A stretch of DNA of 64,000 nt from Salinilacustrithrix flava (GTDB taxonomy: Bacteria; Actinomycetota; Acidimicrobiia; Acidimicrobiales; Salinilacustritrichaceae), in contig JAMYFF010000002.1 of the NCBI GenBank assembly GCA_024128875.1, positions 186,001 to 250,000 on the forward strand, written 5' to 3'. The notes under the pieces were generated by a model, which was not told where the DNA came from, made no database searches, and was given only the letters and a program-made list of their open reading frames with translations. Below, piece by piece: positions 32,999 through 41,859 of this stretch (its first letter is position 1; each line of letters opens with the position of its first letter). The position numbers and the translations under genes were made by a program.

Positions 32999-35292
32999 CC
33001 GCCGCCACCACCCAGCCCCGAGCCGGGTCCCGCACGTTCCCCGTGCTGGCCGTCGCGGAGGTCGCGTTCGCCCTCGTCAGCCTGGCCACGGTGGTGAGCC
33101 TGCGACGGGTCTTCGCCGGCAGCGAGTGGTTCGCGCCGCTCGTCGTGCACGTCGTGGCCGCCCACGCCACCGTCACCGTGCTGCGTCGCCGGCGGGTCCC
33201 CGCACCGGTCGCGGCGCTGCTCGCCGCGGTGGCGGCCGTGGTCGTGATCGCCTGGGTTCACGCCGGCCAGGCGACGACCTTCGGCCTCCCCACGCTGTCC
33301 ACCATCGACGTCCTGCTGTCCTCGGTGAACGACGCCTTCGCCCAGTTCGGCGACATCAAGGCACCGGCCGAACCCCTCGAGGGCTTCCTCGTGGCATCGG
33401 CCGTCGCGGTGTGGGCCAGCGCCGTGGTGGGCGACTGGGCCGCCTTCCGCGCCGATGCGACCGTCGAGGCGGTGCTGCCCGCGGCGGCGCTGTTCGGCGT
33501 CGCCTCCGTGCTCGGCGCCGACGTCGGGCGCGTCCTGCTCGCCGGCATCTGGATCGCCACGGTGCTCTCCTTCGTGCTCGTCCGTCGGGCCGACCGCTTG
33601 GGGCGCACGTCGACCTGGGTCGGCGACCACCGCTCGCGCGGGCCCCAGGCCCTGGTGGTGCTCGGCGTCAGCCTCGCCGTCGTGGCCACCCTCGTCGCCG
33701 GCCTCGTCGGACCGCGGCTGCCCGGCGCCGAGGCCGACGCGGTCGTCTCCCTCACCGAGCTGGGCGACGACGCGCCCGGCACCCGGGTCACGGTGAGCCC
33801 GCTGGTCGACATCCGCTCCCGGCTCGTGCAGCAGGCCAACGTCGAGGTGTTCACGGTCCGCAGCGAGCAGCGGGCCTACTGGCGCCTGACCTCCCTCGAC
33901 CGCTTCGACGGCAGCATCTGGTCATCCAACGGCTCCTACGGGAAGAGCTCGGGTGACCTCGACGACGGCGTGCCGGTCGCGTCGGAGCGCATCGTGTTCG
34001 ACCAGCAGTTCACGATCTCGGCGCTGTCCCAGATCTGGCTGCCGGCCGCCTACGAGCCCCAGCAGGTCCAGGTCGACGAGCCGGTCCGCTACGACGAGGT
34101 CTCCGGCACCCTCATCGTCGACACCGAGGTCCCGACGTCGGACGGCACGGCCTACGCCGTGCGCTCCGCGCTGCCTCAGCACCAGCCCGACGCCCTCGCC
34201 GCGGCCTCCGCCGAGATCCCCACCGGCATCGCCGAGCGCTACCTCGAGCTGCCGGGCGACTTCTCCCCCGACATCCGCGCCCTCGCCGCCGAGGTCACCG
34301 CGGGGAGCGCCAACGGCTACGAGCAGGCCATGCGGCTCCAGGACTTCTTCCGGACGCAGTTCACCTACGACCTGGACGTCGACCTCCAGCACGGCATCGG
34401 CGACATGCAGGACTTCCTCTTCGCCGTCCGGGCCGGGTACTGCGAGCAGTTCGCCGGGTCCTTCGCGGCCATGGCCCGCAGCCTCGGGCTGCCCGCCCGC
34501 GTCGCGGTCGGGTTCACCCAGGGCGCGGCCGACCCCGCCGACCCCACCCTCTACCGGGTGCGCGGCGAGCACGCCCACGCCTGGCCCGAGGTGTACCTGG
34601 GCGAGTACGGCTGGGTCGCCTTCGAGCCCACCCCGGGCCGCGGCGCCCCCCTCGCCGAGCAGTACACGGGCGTCCCCGAGCAGCAGACCCAGAGCGGCGG
34701 CGACGGCGGCACGGCCACCACGCTGCCCGCGACCCCGTCGACCCAGGTGCCGTCCCCGGACACGTCGCTGCCCGGCCAGACGCCGCCGGTGTTCCCCGAC
34801 GACCCCGGCGTGGACCTCGGCACCGGCGGGGCCACCGAGCCGGAACCGAACCCGTGGCCCCTGCGCATCGCGATCGCGGTCGCCATCTCGGTCGGGGCCC
34901 TCGTCCTCTACCTGCTCGCCGTGCTGGTCGTCACCGCCGCGAGCCGCCTGCTCCGGCGACGGCGGGCGGACTCGGCCGTGGCCCGCATCGCCCTCGCCTG
35001 GGACGAGTCCCTCGCCGCCGCGCGCCGCGCCGGCGTCGGCGTCCGCCCGTCGGCCACCCAGCGCCAGGCCGCGGCCGAGATCGCCCGGCGCATCCCCACC
35101 GTCGACGAGCCGATCCGCACCCTGGCGTCCGCGGTCGAAGCCACCGCCTACTCGCCCGCCGAGCCCGATGACGACGCCGGCGACGCCGCGCTGGCCCTGG
35201 CCGATCGGGTCGGCGACGGCGCCCGAGCGGCCATGTCGCCGCGCGACCGCTTCCGCACCCGCTTCGACCCCCGCCTGATGCGTCGGCGGTGA
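32995..35292 (+). CDS. Transglutaminase-like membrane protein (DUF3488/TgpA type)
   Basis: 765 residues: about six N-terminal membrane helices (20-230), an outside transglutaminase-like domain, a Thr/Pro-rich stretch, one more membrane helix (about 620-645) and a cytoplasmic DUF4129-like tail. The cysteine-protease triad is visible as Cys483 in AGYCEQFAGSF, His528 in HAHAWPEVY, and an acidic residue in WVAFEPTPG (Glu in place of the more common Asp). The MoxR-DUF58-TgpA operon is widespread; the substrate is unknown. Confidence 0.92.
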   Translation: MTAATTQPRAGSRTFPVLAVAEVAFALVSLATVVSLRRVFAGSEWFAPLVVHVVAAHATVTVLRRRRVPAPVAALLAAVAAVVVIAWVHAGQATTFGLPTLSTIDVLLSSVNDAFAQFGDIKAPAEPLEGFLVASAVAVWASAVVGDWAAFRADATVEAVLPAAALFGVASVLGADVGRVLLAGIWIATVLSFVLVRRADRLGRTSTWVGDHRSRGPQALVVLGVSLAVVATLVAGLVGPRLPGAEADAVVSLTELGDDAPGTRVTVSPLVDIRSRLVQQANVEVFTVRSEQRAYWRLTSLDRFDGSIWSSNGSYGKSSGDLDDGVPVASERIVFDQQFTISALSQIWLPAAYEPQQVQVDEPVRYDEVSGTLIVDTEVPTSDGTAYAVRSALPQHQPDALAAASAEIPTGIAERYLELPGDFSPDIRALAAEVTAGSANGYEQAMRLQDFFRTQFTYDLDVDLQHGIGDMQDFLFAVRAGYCEQFAGSFAAMARSLGLPARVAVGFTQGAADPADPTLYRVRGEHAHAWPEVYLGEYGWVAFEPTPGRGAPLAEQYTGVPEQQTQSGGDGGTATTLPATPSTQVPSPDTSLPGQTPPVFPDDPGVDLGTGGATEPEPNPWPLRIAIAVAISVGALVLYLLAVLVVTAASRLLRRRRADSAVARIALAWDESLAAARRAGVGVRPSATQRQAAAEIARRIPTVDEPIRTLASAVEATAYSPAEPDDDAGDAALALADRVGDGARAAMSPRDRFRTRFDPRLMRRR

Positions 35293-35312
35293 AGCCGACG
35301 GCCGGTGGGCTG

Positions 35313-35696
35313 CTACTGCTCCTCGTCGCGGCGGAAGCGCTCGCGCATCTTCTCCGACGACGAGCCGAGGTAGTCCTTCAAGCCGTTGCTGGACTTGAGG
35401 TTCTTGGTCATCGTCTCGAGGCCGGCCCGACCCATCTTGCGGGCGTTGCGCTCGATCACGAGGGCGCAGCCCAGCATGACCAGGAAGCCGCCGAAGGCCA
35501 GCAGGTAGGAGCTGGAGAGCGCGGCCACCAGGAGCACGAGGCCGGCGACGAAGCCCACGAGGGAGAGCTTGATGTTGCGCCAGGCGTGCTTGTAGAGGGT
35601 GGTCTCGCGGACCTCGCGGGCGAACGCAGGGTCGTTCTCGTAGAACTCCCGCTCGATGTCCTTGAGGATGCGCTCCTCGTCCTCGGAAAGGGGCAC
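35313..35696 (-). CDS. DUF3040 small membrane protein
   Basis: 127 residues beginning MPLSEDEERILKDIEREFYENDPAFAREV, the hallmark of actinobacterial DUF3040. Two adjacent membrane helices follow (about 55-95), then a basic, charged tail (SSSEKMRERFRRDEEQ). The GTG at 35696 has AGAGGTGAG upstream. Function unknown. It lies downstream of dinB on the same strand and is convergent with the transglutaminase gene. Confidence 0.85.
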   Translation of the reverse strand: MPLSEDEERILKDIEREFYENDPAFAREVRETTLYKHAWRNIKLSLVGFVAGLVLLVAALSSSYLLAFGGFLVMLGCALVIERNARKMGRAGLETMTKNLKSSNGLKDYLGSSSEKMRERFRRDEEQ

Positions 35697-35797
35697 CTGC
35701 TCACCTCTTCTGGTCCTCGTCGGGACGCCTGCTCCGGGCGCCATCATCGCACACGGGTCGGCGGTCAACAACGCGCGGAGCGGCGCGTCGGCCACCC

Positions 35798-37111
35798 TCA
35801 TACCCGATCCTCGCCCGGGGATGACCCGCGGTCGTTCGGGCCCCACTGCTGCTCACCCGCCCGCTTCGCCCGCAGCGATCCGCCCTCGGCCAGCGCCGCC
35901 GGCAGCAGGGCGTCGTCGCCGAACCGGGCGCGGACAGCGTCGACCGCCTCGGTGACCGCCGACCACGCGGCGCCATCGGCGGCCGGTGCCTCGGCGGCCC
36001 CGGTCAGGTCGTCGAGGCTGAGCTGGTGCGGCGCGTCGTCGACCAGGTTCGCCAGGCCCACCCCGAAGAGCCGGACACCCGGCGCGATGTCGATCTGGTC
36101 GAGCAGCTGGGTGGCCGCCCGGACGATGGCCGGGCCGGTGTCGACCGCTTGGGGCAGGGTGACCGACCGGGAGGTGGTGGTGAAGTCGCCGAACCGGACC
36201 TTGATGGCCACGGTGCGCCCCGCCACCTCCTGGTGTCGGGCCCGGCGGGCGACCGCGTCGGCCATCCGGACCAGCTCGGTGTGGAGCGCCCGGGCGTCGT
36301 CGATGTCCTCGGCGAAGGTCTCCTCGTGGCTGATCGACTTCGGGCGCTGATCGGGCACCACCGGGCGGGGGTCCACGGCGTGGGCGAGGTCGTGCAGGTG
36401 GCGCCCGTGGGCCTCGCCGAGCGTCCGCACCAGCTGTTCCAGCGGCAGGCGCTCCAGCTGGCCGACCGTGCGGACGCCGAGCCCGTGCAGCTTCTCCAGC
36501 GTGCGGGGCCCGACCCCCCAGAGGGCGCCCACCGGCAGCGGGCGCAGGAAGACCCGCTCGTCGCCCGGCCGGACCACGGCGACGCCCGTCCCGGGGATCG
36601 GGCCGCGCACCGAGGCGGAGGGCTTGGCCTGCTCGGTGGCGAGCTTGGCGATGAACTTGGAGGTCGCGACGCCGACCGAGCAGGTGAGCCCCTCCTCGGC
36701 CAGCACCCGGCGGCGGACCTCGGCGGCGATCGCCGGGCCGTCGCCGTGGAGCCGCTGGGCGCCGGTGACGTCGAGGAAGGCCTCGTCCAGGCTGAGCGGC
36801 TCCACGAGCGGCGTCATCGACCGGAAGATGGCCATGACCCGCGCCGACACCTCGGCGTAGTGGGCGTGGTCGCCGGCGACGAACACGGCATGGGGGCACA
36901 GGGTCCGCGCCCGCATCGACGGCATCGCCGAGCGGACGCCGAAGGCCCGCGCCTCGTAGGACGCGGCCGCCACCACGCCCCGCCGACCGGAGCCGCCGAC
37001 CACCACCGGCTTGCCCCGCAGCTCGGGGCGCCGGAGCTGCTCCACCGACGCGTAGAACGCGTCCATGTCGACGTGGAGGATCGTGCGCCCGGCTCCCCCG
37101 CTCGTCGCCAC
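35798..37111 (-). CDS. dinB: DNA polymerase IV (Y-family translesion polymerase)
   Basis: 437 residues. Palm motifs ILHVDMDAFYASVEQ and PLSLDEAFLDVTG carry the three catalytic acids; finger, thumb (ALWGVGPRTLEKLHGLGV, an HhH) and little-finger domains follow. QLSLDDL near the C-terminus resembles a beta-clamp-binding peptide. The GTG at 37111 is 5 bases beyond the Nudix stop, so the two are co-transcribed. No LexA box was seen directly upstream of this pair. Confidence 0.94.
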   Translation of the reverse strand: MATSGGAGRTILHVDMDAFYASVEQLRRPELRGKPVVVGGSGRRGVVAAASYEARAFGVRSAMPSMRARTLCPHAVFVAGDHAHYAEVSARVMAIFRSMTPLVEPLSLDEAFLDVTGAQRLHGDGPAIAAEVRRRVLAEEGLTCSVGVATSKFIAKLATEQAKPSASVRGPIPGTGVAVVRPGDERVFLRPLPVGALWGVGPRTLEKLHGLGVRTVGQLERLPLEQLVRTLGEAHGRHLHDLAHAVDPRPVVPDQRPKSISHEETFAEDIDDARALHTELVRMADAVARRARHQEVAGRTVAIKVRFGDFTTTSRSVTLPQAVDTGPAIVRAATQLLDQIDIAPGVRLFGVGLANLVDDAPHQLSLDDLTGAAEAPAADGAAWSAVTEAVDAVRARFGDDALLPAALAEGGSLRAKRAGEQQWGPNDRGSSPGEDRV

Positions 37112-37116
37112 GCCGG

Positions 37117-37605
37117 TCAGTCCAACCGGATCACGTTGGCATCGGCCCGGTCGATGCCCTCGAGCCGGTACCGGTAGGTGCGGGGCTCGAGCCACTTCTC
37201 CCCCAGCCACGCCAGCATCGGCTCGCGGGCCGGCAGCCAGGACGTGGACAGGCAGTCGTGGCAGCCGGCGAGGTCGAGCCACGCGGCGTCGATCACGATG
37301 CCGTCGGGGTCGTCGAGCAGGATCCGCCCCTCGAACCCGGTGGCCCGGTGCACCTCGACCCGCAGGGTCCAGCCCATGTCGGGCGCCTCGGCCTCGACCT
37401 GCCACAGCGGGCCCTCCCAGCCCGTGACGGCCAGTCCGGTCTCCTCCAGCACCTCGCGCGACAGCGCCTCGAGGATCTCCTCGCCGGGGTCGACCACGCC
37501 GCCGGGGGTGGTCCAGTCCGTGCTGCCGTCCCGGCGCTGGTTCTGCACGAGCAGCAACCGACCCTCGTGCTCGATCAGTCCTCCGGCCACCGTCCACGCA
37601 CGCAC
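37117..37605 (-). CDS. Nudix hydrolase
   Basis: 162 residues. The Nudix box is complete from Gly36: GVVDPGEEILEALSREVLEETGL, split as GVVDPGE (Gly36-Glu42) and REVLEETG (50-57). The family hydrolyses nucleoside diphosphates linked to other groups. The pairing with dinB suggests a role in cleaning damaged nucleotides, which is inference. The GTG at 37605 has a CAGACT hexamer 6 bases upstream. It is divergent from the ybaK-like gene. Confidence 0.9.
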   Translation of the reverse strand: MRAWTVAGGLIEHEGRLLLVQNQRRDGSTDWTTPGGVVDPGEEILEALSREVLEETGLAVTGWEGPLWQVEAEAPDMGWTLRVEVHRATGFEGRILLDDPDGIVIDAAWLDLAGCHDCLSTSWLPAREPMLAWLGEKWLEPRTYRYRLEGIDRADANVIRLD

Positions 37606-37656
37606 CCCGCCAGTCTGCCAGCGGGGTGTGGGCCTCCGGGGGCGTCGTCGGGCAGG

Positions 37657-38133
37657 ATGCCGGTCGTGCACGCCAACGCCGCCCGAGTCGTCGCCGCCGC
37701 CCGCGCCGAGGGCCTCGAGATCGAGGTCGTCGAATACCCGGACGGCACCCGCACCGCAGCCGAGGCGGCTGCCGCCGTGGGCTGCGAGGTCGCCCGCATC
37801 GTGAAGTCGCTCGTGTTCACCGTCGAGGGCGAGCCGGTGGTGGCCCTGGTCGCCGGCGACGCCCGCCTCGACGAGCGCCTGCTGGGCGAGGCCGCCGGCG
37901 GAGCGGTCGGGCGCGCCGATGCCGACGTCGTCCGCGGCGCCACCGGGTACCCCATCGGCGGCGTGCCGCCGTTCGCCCATGCCTCCTCGCTGCCGACGTT
38001 CGTGGACGAGTCCCTGCTCGCCCACGACACGGTCTGGGCGGCCGCGGGCACGCCGCGTCACGTCTTCGAGGTGGCTCCGGCCGAGCTGCTCCGCCTCTCG
38101 GGCGGCCGCGCGGTCCCGCTGGCCGCCAGCTGA
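37657..38133 (+). CDS. YbaK/ProX-type aminoacyl-tRNA deacylase
   Basis: 158 residues covering a single YbaK domain. IVKSLVFTVEGEPVVALVAGDARLDE contains the catalytic Lys (VKSL), and TGYPIGGVPPFAH is the GxxxGGVPPxGH-like substrate loop. Such proteins hydrolyse mischarged tRNAs (Cys-tRNA-Pro, Ala-tRNA-Pro). The ATG at 37657 gives full-length homology. Convergent with the catalase-fold-like gene. Confidence 0.9.
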   Translation: MPVVHANAARVVAAARAEGLEIEVVEYPDGTRTAAEAAAAVGCEVARIVKSLVFTVEGEPVVALVAGDARLDERLLGEAAGGAVGRADADVVRGATGYPIGGVPPFAHASSLPTFVDESLLAHDTVWAAAGTPRHVFEVAPAELLRLSGGRAVPLAAS

Positions 38134-38139
38134 GCCGGG

Positions 38140-38871
38140 TCAGGTGGTGGGCCGGCCGGTCTGGCTGGCTCGGTAGGCGAGGCGCCGGACGGTCTGGACC
38201 ACGCCGACGGGCTCGATGCCGCCGCCGGTGTGGGCGGGGTCGAAGCGCAGCGCGTCGCCATCTGCGTCGGTGAGCGGCGAGGCGACATCGACGACCCCGA
38301 CGGGCTCCCACTCGCCCGATGCCTCGGCCAGCTCGAGCGCGAAGCGCAGCCCCGTGGTCGCGGCCCGGTCGCGCAGGTCCGCGAGCTGGAGCGGCACGGG
38401 GCCGCCCTCGCCGAGCACGCGGGCGCCGAAGACGACCCGGCGGTCCCCGACCTCGTAGGGCAGCAGCGAGGAGAAGCGGCGGTGCTCGAACCCGCGCACC
38501 GGCACGAGCGCGTGGCGCAGCACGGGTCGGTCGCCGGCGCTCACCAGCAGGAGGTCCTGGTGCCGGCCCGGGCCGTGGGCGTCGGTGATGCGCAGCGCGA
38601 GCCCGAGGAAGTCGGGGAAGGCTTGGGGCAGCCCCACGCCTCGGGAGAGCCGCACGACGGCGTCGTGCTTGCCCGCCTCGTCGAGCAGCGGTGCGCCGTG
38701 GTGGGCGCCGGTGACCTGGACGCTGCTCGCGAACGCGACTCCGTCGGGGTGGAACACCCGCCTGCGGCGCAGCGCGGAGGCGGCACCCATGACCACTGCG
38801 GCTGCGGCACCGGCAGTGGCCTCGACGACCGGCGTCGCAGCACCGAGGGGACGGAAGGCGTGGTCGGACAT
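38140..38871 (-). CDS. Catalase-fold-like conserved protein
   Basis: 243 residues with partial likeness to heme catalases: KHDAVVRLSRGVGLPQAFPDFLGLALRI resembles the catalase core beta strands, but the protein is half the size and lacks the heme-ligand Tyr region. It begins with a hydrophobic Ala-rich stretch (about 12-35). Related actinobacterial proteins are usually listed as phosphodiesterases or catalase-like without experimental support. A TAGGGA hexamer lies 7 bases before the ATG. Function not assigned. Confidence 0.65.
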   Translation of the reverse strand: MSDHAFRPLGAATPVVEATAGAAAAVVMGAASALRRRRVFHPDGVAFASSVQVTGAHHGAPLLDEAGKHDAVVRLSRGVGLPQAFPDFLGLALRITDAHGPGRHQDLLLVSAGDRPVLRHALVPVRGFEHRRFSSLLPYEVGDRRVVFGARVLGEGGPVPLQLADLRDRAATTGLRFALELAEASGEWEPVGVVDVASPLTDADGDALRFDPAHTGGGIEPVGVVQTVRRLAYRASQTGRPTT

Positions 38872-38910
38872 GGTCCCGTCCCTACCCAGCCACCCCGGGC
38901 TCGGGTCCCC

Positions 38911-39873
38911 TCAGCGGAGTCGCAGCACGACCCGGTGGACCTCGTGGTCGGCGCCCTTGTGCAGCACGAGGTCGGCCCGGTCCCGGGTGGGCAGCACGTT
39001 GGCGTGCAGGTTCGGCAGGTTGACGGAGCGCCAGATGCTGCGGCCCAGGGACTCGGCGGACTCGTCGTCGAGCCCGGCGAAGCGGTGGAAGAAGGCCGCG
39101 TCGTCGTGCCGGGAGCCCTCGACCAGCGTCATGAACCGCTGCAGGTACCACTCCTCGATGTGGTCGGCGTCGGCGTCGACGTAGACGGAGAAGTCGAAGA
39201 AGTCCGAGACGAAGACCGACGGATGGTGCTCCTCGGTCGTGGGGGGCACCTGCAGCACGTTCAGCCCCTCCACGATCACGATGTCGGGCTGGTCGACCAC
39301 CTGGACCTCGTCGACGATGTCGTAGACGACGTGGCTGTACACCGGGATCTCGAGGGCGGGTCGGCCGGCCTTGAGGTCGGCGAGGAAGCGGACGAGCCGG
39401 GGCGTGTCGTAGCTCTCCGGGAAGCCCTTGCGCTGCATGAGGCCCCGCTCCTCCAGCTCGGCGTTGGGCAGCAGGAAGCCGTCGGTGGTGACCAGCTCGA
39501 CCCGGCGGCGCTCCGGGGCCCGGGCGAGCAGCGTCTGGAGCACGCGCGACGTGGTCGACTTGCCCACCGCGACCGAGCCGGCGACGCCGATCACGAAGGG
39601 GACGTGGGGCCGGAACCGCCCGAGGAAGGCGCCGGTGGCGTCGTGCAGCGACCGGGTGACGCCGGCGCGCAGGTGCACGAGGCGGGCGAGGGGCACGTAG
39701 ATGTCCTCGACCTCGCGCATCGACAGGTGCTCGTTGATGCCCTCGAGCTCCTCGAGGTCCTCCTCGTGGATGGGGACCGACTCGTGCGCCCGCAGCGCGG
39801 CCCACTCGGACCGCTCGAAGCGGCGCTCGCCCCAGCGCTCCGCCCCGGCGGGTCCCGCCTGCTCCTCGGTCAC
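38911..39873 (-). CDS. coaA: Pantothenate kinase, type I
   Basis: First enzyme of coenzyme A synthesis. 320 residues. P-loop G99-SVAV-G104-K105-S106; TTDGFLLPNAELEERGLMQRKG, ESYDTPRLVRFL and IVEGLNVLQ are the CoaA signatures. The GTG at 39873 is chosen because TAGGTT lies 8 bases upstream and the N-terminus then matches; a longer frame has no signal. Divergent from the small membrane protein at 39980. Confidence 0.95.
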   Translation of the reverse strand: MTEEQAGPAGAERWGERRFERSEWAALRAHESVPIHEEDLEELEGINEHLSMREVEDIYVPLARLVHLRAGVTRSLHDATGAFLGRFRPHVPFVIGVAGSVAVGKSTTSRVLQTLLARAPERRRVELVTTDGFLLPNAELEERGLMQRKGFPESYDTPRLVRFLADLKAGRPALEIPVYSHVVYDIVDEVQVVDQPDIVIVEGLNVLQVPPTTEEHHPSVFVSDFFDFSVYVDADADHIEEWYLQRFMTLVEGSRHDDAAFFHRFAGLDDESAESLGRSIWRSVNLPNLHANVLPTRDRADLVLHKGADHEVHRVVLRLR

Positions 39874-39979
39874 GACCGGCCAACCTAGGCACGACCCCCA
39901 CCCGCCGGAAATCCCGTGGATCGGCGCCGCGCGTGGTGGCGAATCCACGAGATGTCGGGATCGGCTCTAGCCTCGCGAC
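39874..39979. promoter_or_regulatory. Divergent leaderless promoters coaA / small membrane protein
   Basis: TAGGTT on the minus strand (39882-39887) is 8 bases before the coaA GTG. TAGCCT on the plus strand (39968-39973) is 6 bases before the GTG at 39980. No Shine-Dalgarno is present for either gene. Confidence 0.45.
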
Positions 39980-40282
39980 GTGGCCGAGGTCCCCGAATCC
40001 GAGTACGCCCCCTCCGCCCTGCCCTCGACCGGCGCCCGGATCCTGGCCTTCGTGGCGATCCTGGTCGCAGGCCTGTGCGGCGGGTTGATCGGCTACGCCT
40101 TCGTCGACATGCAGACCGACGGGGACAGCACGGTGTGGGCCGGCATCGGTGGCCTGGTCGGCGCCGTGATCTTCGCCGTCGGCGTGGGCATCGTCGCGGT
40201 GCTGGCCATGCGGGCCATGGGCGAGTGGCGGGTGATCGAGCACACCCGGGAGCAGACCGAGCGCCGCGGGCCGATCAGCTGA
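39980..40282 (+). CDS. Small two-helix membrane protein
   Basis: 100 residues not assigned to a family. A short acidic N-terminus is followed by two hydrophobic helices (about 20-42 and 53-78) separated by a polar loop with QTDGDST, then a charged C-terminal tail (EWRVIEHTREQTERRGP). The GTG start is supported by TAGCCT 6 bases upstream. The stop lies 2 bases before the inositol monophosphatase gene, so the two are probably one transcript. Confidence 0.7.
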   Translation: MAEVPESEYAPSALPSTGARILAFVAILVAGLCGGLIGYAFVDMQTDGDSTVWAGIGGLVGAVIFAVGVGIVAVLAMRAMGEWRVIEHTREQTERRGPIS

Positions 40283-40284
40283 GC

Positions 40285-41097
40285 GTGCCCGCCCCGGACC
40301 TGGCCGAGCTGCGCGACGTCGCCGAGCGCGTCGCCGCCGACGCCGCCGCGCTGCTGCGGGCGAGCGTCGACGACCGCCGGGAGGTGGTCGACACCAAGTC
40401 CACGTCCACCGACATGGTCACCGAGATGGACCGGGCCAGCGAGGCGCTGCTGGTGCGGCGACTCCGCGAGCTGCGACCCGACGACGGGATCGTGGGCGAG
40501 GAGGGGGCGGCCCACCCGGGCACGAGCGGGGTGGTCTGGGTCGTGGACCCCCTCGACGGCACCACGAACTACCTGTACCGCCATCCGGGCTGGAACGTCT
40601 CGGTCGGCGCCACCGTCGACGGCGTCCCCGCCGTCGGTGCGGTGGTCGTGCCCTCCCAGGGCGACACCTTCGCCGCCGCCACCGGCCACGGCGCCACCCG
40701 GAACGGCCGCCCGCTCCGGATCGGGCCGCCGGCGCCGCTGCGCACCAGCCTGGTCGGCACCGGGTTCGGCTACGACCCGGCCACCCGCGAGGCCCAGGCC
40801 CGGGCGCTCACCGCGCTGATCGCCCGGATCCGCGACATCCGTCGGATGGGGGCGGCCGCCGCCGACCTGTGCTCGGTCGCGTGCGGGCGCCTCGACGCCT
40901 ACTACGAGACCGGCCTGGCCGAGTGGGACCGGGTCGCCGCCACCGTGGTGGCTCGGGAGGCCGGCGCCCGCGTCGAGGTGCACCCGGACACCGACCTCGG
41001 CCCCGACTGCACGATCGCGGCGCACCCCGACTGCTTCGACGAGCTCGTCGAGCTGCTCACCGAGGCCGGCGTCCTGCGTCGCTCCGCACTGGGCTGA
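40285..41097 (+). CDS. Inositol monophosphatase family protein
   Basis: 270 residues. Metal-binding motifs: IVGEEGAAH (Glu), WVVDPLDGTTNYLYRHP (Asp-Leu-Asp-Gly-Thr) and the late AEWDRVAATVVAREAGARV (Asp). Substrates may be inositol phosphate, histidinol phosphate or another sugar phosphate. In actinobacteria inositol is needed for PI-based lipids and mycothiol, in keeping with the PimB-like enzyme at 56909. GTG 40285 follows the membrane-protein stop closely. Confidence 0.9.
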   Translation: MPAPDLAELRDVAERVAADAAALLRASVDDRREVVDTKSTSTDMVTEMDRASEALLVRRLRELRPDDGIVGEEGAAHPGTSGVVWVVDPLDGTTNYLYRHPGWNVSVGATVDGVPAVGAVVVPSQGDTFAAATGHGATRNGRPLRIGPPAPLRTSLVGTGFGYDPATREAQARALTALIARIRDIRRMGAAAADLCSVACGRLDAYYETGLAEWDRVAATVVAREAGARVEVHPDTDLGPDCTIAAHPDCFDELVELLTEAGVLRRSALG

Positions 41098-41167
41098 ACG
41101 AACCTTTTCCGGCGGGTTCGGGTACATGCGCGCGCCACCGGGCCCCGATGAGGCACGATGGGGCGAT
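41098..41167 (+). promoter_or_regulatory. mtrA upstream region with inverted repeat
   Basis: CGAACC (41099-41104) and GGTTCG (41115-41120) form a perfect 6-base inverted repeat with a 10-base centre containing TTTTCC, one of the most AT-rich spots nearby. It could be a hairpin ending the previous transcript or an operator for the response regulator gene. A CACGAT hexamer lies 8 bases before the mtrA ATG. Confidence 0.35.
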
Positions 41168-41848
41168 ATGGCGACGAGGATCCTCACCGTCGAGGACGAC
41201 GAACGGATCCGCACGGCGGTCAAGCTCGCCCTCGAGGACGAAGGCTGGACCGTGGCGGAGGCCGACACGGGCGAGGCCGCGCTCGAGGTGTTCCAGCGCG
41301 CCCCCACCGACGTCGTGCTCATCGACATCATGCTCCCGGGCATCGACGGCTTCGAGGTGTGCCGCTCGGTGCGTCGCATCAGCGACGTGCCCATCGTGAT
41401 GGTCACCGCACGGGCAGACACCCACGACGTCGTGGCCGGCCTCGAGGCCGGGGCCGACGACTACCTCACCAAGCCCTTCGCCCCCAAGGAGCTGTCGGCC
41501 CGCATCCGGGCGCTGCTGCGCCGAACCCGGGCGGCCGACCACGGCCACACCCATCTGCGCTTCGGGGACCTCGAGATCATCCCCGACGAGGGTGTCGTGA
41601 AGCGGGACGAGGAAGAGGTCCACCTCACCAAGACCGAGTTCCGCCTGCTCAACGAGCTGGCCTCGTCCCCCGGTCGGGTGTTCTCCCGCGAGGTCCTGCT
41701 CGAGCGGGTCTGGGGCTACGGGTACTTCGGCGACGGCCGGTTGGTCGACGTCCACATCCGCCGACTGCGCACCAAGATCGAGGCCGACCCGGCCAACCCG
41801 CGCCACGTCGTCACCGTCCGGGGACTCGGCTACAAGCTCCAGGCCTGA
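41168..41848 (+). CDS. mtrA: OmpR-family response regulator, MtrA-like
   Basis: 226 residues: receiver domain with acidic pocket E9-D10-D11, phospho-acceptor Asp53 (LIDIMLPGIDGF), Thr80 and Lys102 (YLTKPF), then a winged-helix domain ending RHVVTVRGLGYKLQA. MtrA controls cell-wall and division genes in actinobacteria. The histidine kinase and a GerMN lipoprotein follow, the same order as mtrA-mtrB-lpqB. The ATG at 41168 gives the normal N-terminus. Confidence 0.9.
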   Translation: MATRILTVEDDERIRTAVKLALEDEGWTVAEADTGEAALEVFQRAPTDVVLIDIMLPGIDGFEVCRSVRRISDVPIVMVTARADTHDVVAGLEAGADDYLTKPFAPKELSARIRALLRRTRAADHGHTHLRFGDLEIIPDEGVVKRDEEEVHLTKTEFRLLNELASSPGRVFSREVLLERVWGYGYFGDGRLVDVHIRRLRTKIEADPANPRHVVTVRGLGYKLQA

Positions 41849-41859
41849 GCGAGGACCTC

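Noticed and set aside
41099..41120. LexA box upstream of mtrA (CGAACC...GGTTCG)
   Set aside because: Arms are separated by 10 bases instead of the 4 needed for an SOS box.
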